Translations under genes and position numbers: made by a program
In this document: piece after piece, positions 32,381 through 45,544 of the stretch
Position numbering within the stretch: position 1 is the stretch's first letter
How the letters are laid out: each line of letters opens with the position of its first letter
Source of the DNA: Viscum album
Lineage: Eukaryota; Streptophyta; Magnoliopsida; Santalales; Viscaceae
Assembly: GCA_963277665.1 (NCBI GenBank)
Contig: OY728119.1
Location: 314,608,206 to 314,672,205 of the forward strand
Direction: 5' to 3'
Length of the DNA: 64,000 bases
Notes under the pieces: generated by a model
Databases searched by the model: none
What the model was told of the DNA's origin: nothing
The model's input: the letters and a program-made list of their open reading frames with translations, nothing else

Positions 32381-33734
32381 TAATAATTTGGGGAAAACAT
32401 GTTTTTGAAAATATTGTGACCATAGTGGATTATTGACTAGGAGATCTTATCTTTCATGGTTGAAAAGAATCTTTAGTTATATTAGAGAAGTATTCTACCA
32501 AATTTAACTCATTTAAATAGTGATAGAACATATCAACTCGTTTTAGTGGGATGAGATTAGTTTTAAATTCTTTTGGAGGTTTTTACAATCAGATCTCTGT
32601 GTCCCCGACCTTCCCCAACAGTTATTGTGCAAATGGTGGCCCATTTCATTCATAGACATTGTAGTAGTTTTTGGTGAGGTAGTATAAGTAGGGAACATTA
32701 GATTTTCTTCTGTATAGAGAGGATGGTGAATGCATAGGATACACAATGATTTCCATAATCCTCAAGGATATCAATAATAGCATGGTTATGAAGGTGGTAC
32801 CCATCACAACTAAAGAGGTTGTGGAGTAGGATTTTCCCAAATAGATGTTGTAGTATTTCCTTCATTAGGAGAGCTCAACATCATATGAGGTAATATATAC
32901 ATATTTTATACCTAGTTTTATTTGATGATTGAATATATAGTTGTATCCTACTTCATTTCGTTTTATCTAATCCATGATTTGGTACTTGAGGTATAAAGGA
33001 TTTAAGTTCCCCTAGTTTTGACTATCTTAGTGGGTGGTCAAGCTAATTTGTTTGATGTGTGAAGAAACTGTGAATTGTTTCTAAGGAAGAACCAATCTTG
33101 GGGAGGTTTCCTATGTTTATGGATATAACCATACAATATAATTTTTGTATGGTTTGTATATATTATTTGTATCATATCAGGGAAATATTTAAGAGAAACA
33201 TCTTATTTTATAATATCGATGAATATTAGGTGGTGATCATTTGTGGGTGATACTCTCAGATCGACCAAAGGTGAAATGATTCTTTATCTTCCTTGTTGGA
33301 TGAGTTAATGATTTTTTCTATGGTTTATTAACCAATGGTTCTTAATAGGGTTTTGTAATGATTAAATAATTTATTTCCTAGAGTGGTAATGTCCCTAACC
33401 CATTAACGAGGGAATTATTTTCAGATATAGTTGTAGCTAGGTGTATCTATGATTATGATGTATCCATATTGGATATCACATTTTGAGTTGTGGGATTTAT
33501 AGATATAGAATAATGTTATCTTCTATAGAGGATTCATTTGGCATAGTATGTTTATTTAGGGATATCTACTTTTAGAATAATGTAGATGGTCATATGTGTT
33601 TTTTTGTTGATTATGATTGTTTTAGTTAGGTAATTGTGAAGAACCACTAACCTCTCTAATAGATAAAAAAATTGATACTTTTAAGGGGGATATTGATTTC
33701 GTGAAGATATAATAGTTTTATGGATTTAATAATA
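32381..33734. other. AT-rich stretch without recognisable genes
   Basis: No motif could be read with confidence. It may contain decayed retrotransposon coding DNA because it lies between two relics on the same strand. Confidence 0.4.
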
Positions 33735-34290
33735 TGGATAAATGAGATGATGTCCCAAAACGTCTTTCAAATGTCATTGAGGACATTACGGGTTCATTAT
33801 AATTTCATTTCGTTTAACAGTTTCTCAAGATATGATCATATTATTGGTGAATTATATCTTCCATGAGTTCTGAGACTTGTTTTTAGTGGTCATTATGGAT
33901 TAAAACATTGTGTTTTCAATATCCATGGAGGACCACATAAGACATGTAGATGCCATGTTGGTGGTTATTTGGTCTCATAAGCAATTTAGAATGCTACCAA
34001 GGTTTGATTTTTGAGATCATGAGATTTTTTCTTATGTTCATGTCGTGTCTCAGTATAGAAAATTCATTGATCATTTTATGATTTAAGAATTAGTTTCTTG
34101 GGTAAAACACAATAATTTTAGTGAGGTTAAAATTTTTCCAACCATAGTTTTAAATTATTAGAGGTCCATACTTAACTATTCACATATATCAACTCCTATA
34201 AGATAATTGATTAATAATAACCCATAGTTCATGTGTACTGACCATTTTTGTGTTTAATTCATCAATTTTAAGGAATGGTAGGTATGTTAT
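33735..34290 (+). pseudogene. Chromovirus RT / RNase H relic
   Basis: Plus strand near 33,745-33,800 reads DVPKTSF, like the DIPKTAF start of the RT palm in Del/Tekay elements. After a frame change it reads YIFHEF, LFLVVIMD, SISMEDHIRHVDAM and WSHKQFRMLPRFDF, matching the succession VFHEYLD, FVVVFIDD, YSKSMEDHVRH and LYAKLSKCEF. The active-site second Asp is lost to a stop. At 34,240-34,290 TDHFCV and FINFKEW recall the TDHKSLQYVF.QKEL motif of RNase H. Very decayed, with deletions. Confidence 0.65.
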
Positions 34291-34358
34291 CTTGTTCATC
34301 ACATTTAAGAGGAGGTAAATGGGTAAAGTTTTTACTGTGAACATCCATGTATTGGTTT

Positions 34359-34370
34359 GGGGGGGGGGGG
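34359..34370. repeat. Poly-G run of 12
   Basis: G12 on the plus strand within otherwise AT-rich DNA. Confidence 0.9.
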
Positions 34371-34879
34371 TATTTCTATAGTAGAAGTTTTTTTTCTCTT
34401 TTGGGTCTCAATCGGGCTTCATGTGTCATTATACCTCATCTATCATTACCTTCTCAGGTGGGGAACCATTTGAGGGAGTTTTTCATTAATGATGGAGTTT
34501 TGGTTTGGTTGTAAAGGATTATGAATTCTTTTTTGTGAGTTAGAGGTTTTTATTCCTGGGGTACTTTATTTTGGTTTGTATCAATGATTTCATGTTGAAT
34601 ATATTTTAGTTGTTAAGGACTTATAGAAGGAGTTAGTTTCTAGATCATGGTTCATTCCTTGTTATTTTTTGTTTCCATCTCTTAAGGATTCAATTTTTTT
34701 ATTTTATTGTAGGAATTTTGAGAAAGGCTTCGTGATTGGTTGAGAATGGGTGTCCTTTAGGTTAGAGAATTGGTTACTTGGATGAGTATTACCTTTGATA
34801 TAATGATTACATGAGGGTTATATATTTATCATTTTTATTTTTGGATGGTTTTCTTGGATGGGATCCTATCTTAACCTAT

Positions 34880-34960
34880 ATGTATTGTGACTCAGGGTTT
34901 ACATCCCACATAGCTCCTCATTGTGGGATGGTTGGGTATTTTTCTTCTTGAGTTATGAGG
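34880..34960 (+). pseudogene. Chromovirus integrase core trace
   Basis: Plus strand reads CDSGFTSHI followed by a Gly/Val/Tyr segment, in the position where chromovirus integrases have SDRDPRFTSRFW. The block lies downstream of the RT/RNase H relic in the right order, at shorter than normal spacing. This is weak evidence on its own. Confidence 0.4.
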
Positions 34961-37900
34961 TTATGATTCATGTTGAAATTATTTATGTATCTCATTATGG
35001 ATGTCATGTGATTCCAAGATTTTTATAAGTTTTTATTTCATGTTTACTGGCCTTAATAGATGTGTGAGTTCTTGGTTTCTTTTGGGGGAAGTTGTTGTAG
35101 ATTTGTTTTCATGATTCTTGTTTTGGGCTTGTAGTGTATTCTTCTTGACAAAAAAATTAGAGAATTTATAATTGTTGGGGATACCTATTATTAATATCCA
35201 CCCCACTTATGATCATAAATTATGTTCATGTATTATTATTCAAAGATTCATCTCATGTTTTTTAGACTATATTTTTCAATTCAAAAAAATCATTAGTGCC
35301 TGAATATTTTCTTCTCTAGGATGTCTTTAGTTATTTAATCGATCAAATCAACTCATTCCATATGGCATGGTTTTTTATTTTTCTATGATTATTTTTACTC
35401 CAAATATTGATTTGTTTGGGTCAGAAAATTTCATGGTGGGTAGTATCTCACACCTCAAGTCCCAATTGGAATACTTATTTTATATTATTTTAATTAATTT
35501 TCTTGAACTTTTATTTTTTATTGATTTGGTATTAGATTTTTCTTATATGGAATATTTTAATTGTGGACACATTTTTTCACCACATGGATTGGGATAAACC
35601 ATGTGCTAACACCTATATAGATTCTCTCCTCATTAATTTTGTTATTTTCAATGATCATTTTGTATGGGTAGTGCACTGTTTGAGATAATCAAAGAAGAAA
35701 TCAAGTGTCCTAGATTTCCAATTATGAGTGAAATACATGGTTGGTCCCTGAATATGATTAATAGTGTATCCAGACCATGTGAGTGAGTTGTAGGTCTCTT
35801 TGGAAACTGTCTATTTGGCACTCATTTTACCAAACCATGCAACCTAACCATTCAGATTAAACATGTTTTATGATTTTTTTTGGTTTTCTCCATGATCATA
35901 TTTAATGGTTTCAGGTCCCCTTTTCTTTTATCAGGGTTCAAAAATGATAGTGATAATGAGGGAAGATCAATCCATCACGATACTTCAAATCGAAGATCAT
36001 AATCTCTTTTAGAAAGTGGGTTCCCTAAGGTAAAGACCTACGTCATCTTTTTCTTCCATACCCTCCCCCTTTTGCCTTTATATCTTAGTTTCACTTCCAC
36101 ATAGATCAATAGGAGGATTACATGAATAAAAATATGGTTTGGGTGGTATTAAATTAAATGCATTGATTTTTAAGGATTGGGAAGGATCTCTTAAGGCATA
36201 TTAGAACATTTTACAAGAAAGGCGATGAACTCTTGGTCAATTATCATTGAATCAAGGTCAGAGTATTAATTTATTTTTATAAAATGGAATTTCATTTTAT
36301 CGTTAAAATTTTCTAAATGTATTATTTTCCAAATGATACCTATGTATTATATTTGAAATGGATTTCATGGATGGTTAGATGGGTTTTCCATAATGGAATA
36401 ATCCTTTTACGTTGTATTCCATGAATTATTTGAAATGTCAAGTATTTTGAAAATGTTGGAAGGATTATTTCAAAAAAATGTCTTCTATAAATAAAGTTGA
36501 CTGTACTTGGGTAATCAGATAAAATGAATGATGGTTCATGGAACTTGATTGATTTTTTAATGATGAGTAAAGTTTATTCATTCATAAATATTCAAATGGT
36601 TTTGAGGAATTGTTTCAAAAATATTTTAGAAATGTATTTCAATGAGTTTAGTCAAAGAGCCTATTAATGTAATTTAAAATGAGTATAAATGAATTGGAAC
36701 TATGATTCCTTTTCAACAATGGATTATTTTGCACCCTTTTATGGATTTCAAAATGTGTGTTGTTGTGAGACCTTTTGGATCCCTTTGTTAAATAGTGACC
36801 TCTGACGGGGATATTTTTAATTTTTTGGTAGGGTTTTTGGATTTATGGGAATAATTATATTTTTATGGTATAAATAATATATGAAAATGGTTTTTTATAT
36901 TCAATAGACTTGGATTTGAGATGTAATTTCATAAATTGATTCATTGATATTTGTGATTTATTTCCTCTTATTGTTTGACAAACATGAATATCCAATACAT
37001 ATTAGTGTGGGATGAGATACAATTACAAACTAGTCTAGATTAGATGGACTATAAAAATTATTGTATGGGAGGACACCATAAAGTTCCACGGATGAGGCTA
37101 TTTTTGGGTGGATGGTTGGTAATTGATAAATGAAAACATCGATAAGACTATGGATGGTTCCAACATGAGTACATTTAGGGTTTCCTCATAGGATGTTTTG
37201 AATTTCCAATATTTACCATATGTTTCTTCATTTCTAAACATCATAATTTTGTGTTACCTAGCTTGATTTATACTCATGGAACCATGAATATTCTTGTTTA
37301 CTCTATTTCCCTTGTATTATTGCACTATAGTGCTTTATTTTCTATTCCTGTATTATTACTATATTATAAAATATTTCCTAAATATCATGGAAAGGTTGTG
37401 TTTATAAAGTGATTTTCAAAGTTTACTTAAATGGGGGTTTTTTATAAATAAGAAAACATAGGCTAATGAAATTCCTTTTTAAGTGATTATTTTCATTTTC
37501 ATGAAAACACGCACTTTAATTAATGAAATTTATGTAATGTCGGATTTATATAATTATGTGTAAAACAATTATTTCCTAAATTATATTTTAAACTAATATA
37601 ACAAAATTTACATTTATAAGGAAATGCATTGAATCTTTGGTGAAATACTAAATGCCTGAGTTTCTATCATATCCTTCATACACCCTTTAGTGTAAGAAAC
37701 TATTTTAGATTCTTTTTAAGTGTCCTAGATTTATTTTTTTAGTTTGGGATGTTGCGTGTTCAACTTATTCTTAGTTTTTGTCTTGGGATGTGGATATAGG
37801 TCAATATATCACATTGATATTTTTATAGTGGTTTATTCTTGGTTTTCTTTTTGTTTTATGGTGTGATGTATATATATTGGACTTGATGGTGTCGGTATTT

Positions 37901-40900
37901 TATCATTATTGATATGTGATGTTTAATTTCTTCTTCATTATCATATTTACATAATTTAATAATTATTTATGGTATGTATTATTTACTAGAATCTATCCCT
38001 TAATTGGATTTGTTATTTCATTGATATACAATGCATTCAGATGGGGTAGTAATTCCCATTTATTATTAATTAAAAACCATGAAATAATTACTATCATGGG
38101 GTGATCGAGAATGCTCCATGGGCATATCAAGGATTAGAATGGGTTCGAGATCCATAGTTGACATGGGTTGGTTATTGAAAAACATTACTCTTTCCTTAAT
38201 AGTATGCATCACATCATAATTAATTTAATTAAATAGAATTCATTAAAAATATTATTATGAAAAAAATTGATGTTTTCTTCAAATTTTGGATTTGTAATTC
38301 AGATCATATGGATGGTTTTTAAGTACAATTAAGAGTTTACATCTGACATTAATTATAGATGAATTTGTAATTATGATATAATAGGTTGTGAAGAACCTCA
38401 CTATTAATCTAAAGTTAATCAGGGTGGTTAAAGTAAAATAATAAAACTCTTTCTTGATAGATATTCAAATATTTTGTTGATATTCATTATGAGGTACCAT
38501 GATATTTATGATCGTGTGTTCATGTCATTGAATATGTGAGTGGAAAAATATGTTGAGGTTGAAATAGTAATTCCCTAAACGTTTTAAGTCACATAAGTGA
38601 GTTGTGATTTATCTAGTAAATGGACACATTGTCATTGTATTGTCAATGGAATGACACTTATTTGTAAACCAAGAAAATTCATGGTTTTTCTATTATTATT
38701 TTTATTATTATTTTTTTTGTTTTCTCAATTTTGAAAGGTTATATGTGTTCATTATAATGTGGGAATAAAATTCATGGTAAAAAAATAAAAAAGGACCCCC
38801 TAATTCATCCCATCATTAAGCTTTTTTGGATGGTTATTTTATCATTATTGCTTACTATGAATTATTGCGTTATTTATTTTATTTATATATATACATGGAA
38901 TGATATTATAAAATATATAAAGGGAACCATTATTGATAGCCTAATGATTTTTTTGGTCTCACTATAAATGTAAACTTTTGGGGATATGAAACCCTTATAT
39001 GAGATATTCATCTTAAGAAAATGGATTGTTGACTGTGATAAGAGTTTGAGTTGATTATTAGGAACGAGGGTTAGTTCTAAGGAATGTTTAAGTATTGAGA
39101 TTGTGATCATTTTTAAAATTTAATTTTATTAATTTTATTTATGTTATATCTCTTATATGGTTGAACAATTTAGGGAGATTATATATTATATACCTAACAT
39201 TATGACATGAATAATTCATTTGACATTGTATATGTTTACAAATATTCTGGTCATGGTTATTTTTTTTAATCTTATATTATTTCCTATTTATGGTTTTATT
39301 TTTTTGTTGTTTATTATGATTTTATAGTTATGGTACTAAGGGTATAGCCTTAAAGTTTCATAGATTATACCCTCACCACTGGATGATATTCCCTAGAATA
39401 CCAGGAGGTACTCTTGAGGTATATGTTTCCACCTAGATCAGTAAAAATTTATATGAGCTATGTTAGGGTGTTTTAAATACATTTATCCCATTTTTAGTAT
39501 TTTCAAAAAAATTATTTATATGATATAATTTCAAAGAAATTGTTTTTTATGAACTGAAAATTATTTCAATTTTTTCAACATTATTTCTCTCACATGATTG
39601 ATTTTATTTAAAATGGTTCATGAATTTAATTTTTTAATTAACTGAACTAATTTACTGAATATATATTTCATTCTAATGTGACAATAGAATTTTTGATTTT
39701 TTAAATGAAATTTTGGACCATATGGAAGAGATGACTCAACAATTAGTCTTTTATTTAAACATGTCATTCAATCATTATATTGAATTAAATTTGTTATGAC
39801 CATATCAATGGGGTATATCATGATATAGTGTTATGAACATCATGTTCAACTATGAATAATTGAAGCGACTGTAATACCTCTAAAGTGGTCATAATGATAA
39901 AAAAATCTACATGAAACCATTGTGCATGATTTTTAAAGTTGATATGAAGGAAATATATGTGGTAATAAAAGTTTTTTAGGGCCATATAAGGAAAAAATTG
40001 GATTTCAATTAACCAAATAAGTGATGGTTGATCATAATCTATGAGTTGATTTTATATTTTAAAACCATTAAATTAAATGATAATATAAAACCAAGGTCAT
40101 GACTTTTAATTTTCACTATGTTCAAATTAATTGATAAAAAATGACAAAAAAATATATTCTACAATTAATTAGGTGATGAAATCATGTAGAGAACATAACT
40201 AATTATAATATTATTATATCACTAGAAGAATAGGATTTTATATTTTTCATATTCGATTCTTTTTAGTATGATAAAAAATTATGATGTATATTTCAAAAAG
40301 ATATGATTAAATTGGAAACTAATTATTCTGTATAAATGTTCTTCATATGTAATTTTAAATGAGATATGTGAAAAATAAATTACAAATATATTAAAATATC
40401 AATTGTGATACTAAACTATTTCAAAATAATATATAATTTCTTTGGTAAAAGATCTCTAATAAACATTTTGTCCAAAATGAATTTAATGTGGTCTATAGAA
40501 AGTAGAGGAGTGAATTCAATATTGTTTGTTAATTGAGAATGATGAGGTGAAATATTCAATGTTCTAATATGTAAAAAATAGATAGATGAATCACATACTA
40601 TTTATTGAATGTAGAAAAGATGAAAATAGCATTATAGAACCCCAATTCTGGACCTCTAGAGAAGATTAGGATTTTACATTCTCTAATTTCATTCTACAAT
40701 CTTTTTTCTTCAATCATTTATATATCTTCATTCATGGAGATCTATCCCTCTATAATTAGTCTATTAGGATGAAATAGGAATAGTTTATGTGTTTTATAAT
40801 AATATGTTGATTCTATTATTTTATATATCTTTAAAGAGTTATAACAATGAGTTATTTTACTAAATGGTTAGTGATCATTGTGCAATATTATTATTGCTTT

Positions 40901-43900
40901 TCAGAATTTTATTATTTTAGTAAAAAGATGTCAATACTTCCCTTTCAATGACCAAAAATTTATTCCATGGATTTTGAAGGATCACATACTTAGTGTTGTG
41001 CAATTTTGGCATTGTTACTAGGGTATAATACTTATATATTTCTATTTGATGGATACATCACCCAAATGGGAGTTTTTCATAGAGCATAATAAAACGTACC
41101 ATTGTCTACATTTTAGATGATGGAGTTTTCTATGTACAAAAGATCACACATGAAGATATAACTGATTGAGAAATTATGATCAAAATATTTTGGAACATAT
41201 CAGAGATATAGTGAGATCTTTTTAATAGTGATAATGTGATTACTATGGGAGAATAACACTATTGGAAGATTTAGGGAAATAATGAATGACTTAACTTTTA
41301 ATTCACAAATGACAAGGTATTACCCTCATTAATATCCAATTTTTTATTTAATTTATTCTATTTTTTATTAAATATTGTATAATAATCCCATTTACCTATT
41401 ATTAATTATATTAAATGTACTCAAAATCAATAAACGTTAATAAGTGATATTATAATAATGACTATGTGTTCATAACAGTCTTTTAATGAAAACATACGTT
41501 CTACATATATGTTTCATTCCATTGATATTTAAAATTTAATTTTTATTGGGCATATAATATCTTAATTTGGAAGAATTTTAATTGAGACTGTTATTAAAAC
41601 ATTAAAATAACATCCCATACATGATTTAGAACTACGTAATGTTTTTTAGGAAATGAAGCGTTACATTAATTAGATATTTATAAAAAAAAATTCTTTACTC
41701 AGAAGATAAAATTATGAAGTATCTTTTCTCCCATCAATATATGAACTTATGTAAATAAATATAGGTTGAGTATCCAATAAAATTAGACATTGATATGTCT
41801 TATACACTATTTAATATATATTAAATAGATGATTCATCATCTGGTAATCCTCATTTGAAAACTTTATCCTAATGTTTGTGGAAACTAATGTGAAAGATGG
41901 AATATATATATCTTGAGAGTAAATATGAGGGAGTCTAGATGGTGTTATATAATTTTTAATCCCCTATATTCATTTCATTCACATGATTTAGAGTAAAACA
42001 TTCAATGAAAAATATTATTATATTAGTAACTCCATAAATAGTGATGAGACCATTGATAATTATTCACTATAAGTTGACTCGACAATCAATTTATGATCTA
42101 TAATGCATCTTGTTTTTAGTTTAATGGAAGTAGTTATGATATTATCTCATAACACTAGTTGTGTGGTATATACTAGAAAAAAACATATCATTATATCATG
42201 AAATAATTCATATTGTAAAGATGTACTAATGAGAAAATGATATTTATTTAGTTGTATCTGATATTTTGGTAGTTGGGAATTAAGCATCAAATTCTAAAGG
42301 TAATTTTTTCAAACCATTCTTATGATAACATGGAAATGATATTATATAATATTTTTTTGATCATTATATAGTGTTATCAAGTGAATTATAACATTATCAT
42401 GAATATTTGGACTAAATAAGGATATCATATCACCTAGTACCCATTAAATAGAGTGATTTTCATTATAATATTTAGGTATGTTTTAGGAGGAAAAAATTTA
42501 GAATGCTACAATTTTATTTCTCAATCATGGCAAATAGATACCCTAAATTTGTTCTGATATTCTATAAGGTAATTTAGAATGAAATTGGTACCTTTTTAAA
42601 GATGATTACTTCATATCATCTCTATATAAAGTGGAAATTAAAATATTCCATATAGACTTTGGTGGAAATTCGTTATTACTTTACGAATGATTTTAACAGA
42701 TCATGTGGTAAACTTATGCCTTTTGTGTTTTGTTTTAAAATAAAATCTATAAAGTATCACTTTAAAAGGTTCCTTTAAAATCACTACATAGAAGTCCATA
42801 TTGATCACCTTTTTTGGGATATAATGGGAGATATGTTCTTCTTTGGATGGTGGGTAACACTTAATGTTCACATGTTCTAGAAAAGGATGATGCAATATAC
42901 ACTTAGTAGAAGTCGGATATTGATAGATGATGATGACCCTTGAAGTTTACAGTAAGTGATCAATTCATTCTCTAAGTTTCAATATAGTTATTATTTTAAT
43001 GAAACAGTATGCATAGGAATTCGAAACCTAGACATGTAGGTTTATATGAAATTAATTAAAAAAATTAATATATGTGGAAATATTTTATGTTTCAATCAAT
43101 TTATGTTTAATTGAAGGGAATGATCATTATTTCATAATTAAGGAAGTAGAAACATAATCCTTAATCATATTATGGAATATGGAATCAAATGTGGCCTTAT
43201 TATAAATTCAAAAGTTGGTTGGGGTAAGGAATGATTTTAAAATGAGAGGATGAATTATTCCATTAGTAAAATTGTTTTGGAAAATGGTAATGATTCAAGA
43301 GGATTCCAATGAAAGATGGAATAATATGCTATAATGGACAGAAGTGGTCATGGAGAGAGACTCCTAGTGACTAGTTAATGAAAAAATGTCACATGTAAGG
43401 GATAATTATGACTAAATTGAAATAGTTTATACGTATTATAATTTGTTTTAATGAATTTTAGAGATAAATTTATATCCTTAATATAATGTTTTACTCATGA
43501 TCAGTTGTGAATATAGTTGAGAAAAGTGTGTCCACTAATTATGCATCATGGTTTTATGGAAGAGACACATTGACGGTTAGATTCATGGATTGTCAAACCA
43601 TGTCATCCAACCATGCTAGATATTTATTATTTATAGGATGATTTTTACAGTTAATTTCATGGTTTCAAAAACTATTCCAATAAATCATGTAATATAGTTA
43701 AAAGTATATGATTTTATTTTCAATACCCTGACAAACCTCTTTTGGTCACCGTTTACACTATAAGAGAACACTGAACCAGATTAAGGACTCCATGTGGCAT
43801 CATTAGGGACTAATTCTGGAGAAATATGGGATTCTCTTTTGGATTTAATGGATCTACTGTAAATTAAAGATAAGAGATCTATGAGATCTTTGGTTTATGA

Positions 43901-44044
43901 ATCTCTCTATCTCTATCTTGGTGGATCTATCATGGAATCAGATATCAAATGATATGATGATGAAGGATTACATCTTGAAATAAAGAACCATGAACATTAT
44001 ATCTTATTATTAGGTTTATGTATATTGGATTAAGAGAATGTTTT

Positions 44045-44072
44045 TCATATATATGTATATATATATATATAT
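44045..44072. repeat. (TA)n microsatellite
   Basis: Mostly alternating TA with one interruption (ATATATATGTATATATATAT). Confidence 0.85.
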
Positions 44073-44646
44073 CTAAATGGAATTTCATAATGTTTTCATC
44101 AAATGGGATGCGACTTTTATAATTTCCTAATATAATTATAATTTATTTTTATGTTATTTATGTATTTTTAGATATTATATTTTTATGTTTTTTATCAAAA
44201 ATTAAATCACATCAACTGATTTGAGAAAATATCATTTATAGAAATTATGTTTCTTTGATATTATTGAAAAATATGGATTTTGGATTCACGAAATCATGTG
44301 ATTTTAATAAATAATTAAATTTTTTAGAATCCATGATATTTTTTAAATCATGGTTTTATTAATATGATTTTATCTTTTAATACATCTGAATTAAAGAAAA
44401 GTTTTATAGATTTATAATCGAAAAATATTTTCTAAGAAAAAATGGTTTTGAAATAAATTAATATTTGAAATCGAGAGAAGACAAAGGTATTAAGAAATAT
44501 AATTATTTTTATTATAATAAATTGAGTTTTAATAATTTTAAATGTAAGGAAAAATAGAATATTATTTTATATAAACAGTGTATGTAAATTATTGAGAAAC
44601 ATCCCGGTGAATAAAAACCATCATTAGGTGTCACTATGATCATATG

Positions 44647-44688
44647 TACATATATATATATATATTATATTATATTATATTATATTAT
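44647..44688. repeat. (TA)n followed by (TTATA)n
   Basis: Alternating TA for about 18 bp passes into a pentanucleotide TTATA repeat of about five units. Confidence 0.85.
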
Positions 44689-44930
44689 GGATTTTAATTA
44701 TTCGTGATTCATGATAATTTTCATAACTAATTAATTTTTGTTACTTTTATTGTAAATAAGTTCATTTACCTTCTTTTCATGAAAAACATTGGTGTTAGTT
44801 TCTCTAGTTTAATTTTTGGGCTTTTGTGAATGATTTGGTAAATTATTTATTTATGAAGTGATTATCTATTTCAAAATGTAATTGGATTTTTATTTTAATA
44901 CTATTTTTATACTATAAAAATATCCATATG

Positions 44931-45539
44931 ATGATAATTAACTATGAAATAATTGTACATAAATCCCGTAATGAACCATGGAAAACAAAATCCAAAAAAA
45001 CCTAAAACAACAAGTCATCTCTAGATGGATTGTCCCCACTGAAGATAAGATCACCCCCTTAACAGGGATCACCCCTTCAAGGAGTGAAAAAGGAAATCTA
45101 GAAACACCAAAATATGTCATTATTGGAAGATTTAATTGAATGGGACACCATTAAAGTTCCCATGTTTTAAGAGAACGAATAGTTTGGTGTTTACATAGAA
45201 GAATAAAACATCTCGTGCATTGAAAAATAAAACATGTGGAAGTAATATAGTCACTGCTGAGGGATGATTTGGAGAAAAAGATACATTAAAGAACTGGAGA
45301 ACAACCCCACTGAAGGACCAATGGAGAAAATTATGGAAAAATAAACTCATAAACTAGTTGTCAAGGGATGTATACATAGAGAATATAATGCAATATAAAT
45401 GAAGAAAAACAAAATCATCCGAAAATAAACCAAAGAAAAGGGTCAAAATATTTCCTTGTAAGAATATAAAAATGAAGTTTGAAGGAAAGTGAACAAGAAG
45501 ATAACATCATATATAGATAATAGATAATGGATAATCACA
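44931..45539. other. Left flank of element C, no gene recognised
   Basis: Less AT-biased stretch with two short minus-strand open frames (44,938-45,120 and 45,132-45,350) lacking known motifs. It is contiguous with 55,868-56,502 if element C is removed. Confidence 0.4.
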
Positions 45540-45544
45540 CCACT
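45540..45544. repeat. Target-site duplication CCACT (left)
   Basis: CCACT directly before the TG of the left LTR. The same five bases follow the right LTR at 55,868-55,872. Five bp is the usual length for Ty3/gypsy insertion. Confidence 0.85.

Larger units (their letters stand above)
34961..44930. other. Long AT-rich stretch without genes
   Basis: No coding region was found. A PPT/LTR-like junction candidate lies at 42,484-42,510 (AGGAGGAAAAAATTTAGAATGCTACA), but the following bases do not match other LTRs here. Segments near 35,830-35,920 and 43,600-43,670 share CAAACCATG, CCATG and TTTCATGGTTTCA-like words in the same order, which may reflect old LTR copies. Most likely decayed retrotransposon DNA. 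Confidence 0.45.

Noticed and set aside
42484..42510. PPT plus LTR-start-like junction
   Set aside because: The purine run and TGCTACA resemble the start of the 3' LTR of D, but the next 100 bases show no similarity to any LTR here.
35740..43760. Possible LTR pair at about 35.75-36.0 and 43.5-43.75 kb
   Set aside because: A few ordered words match (CAAACCATG, CCATG, TTTCATGGTTTCA), but the alignment is weak in AT-rich DNA and no termini or target duplications were seen.
44938..45350. Two minus-strand ORFs of 60 and 72 codons
   Set aside because: No motif, Phe/Leu/Val-rich composition as expected from T-rich DNA, and no neighbour context.
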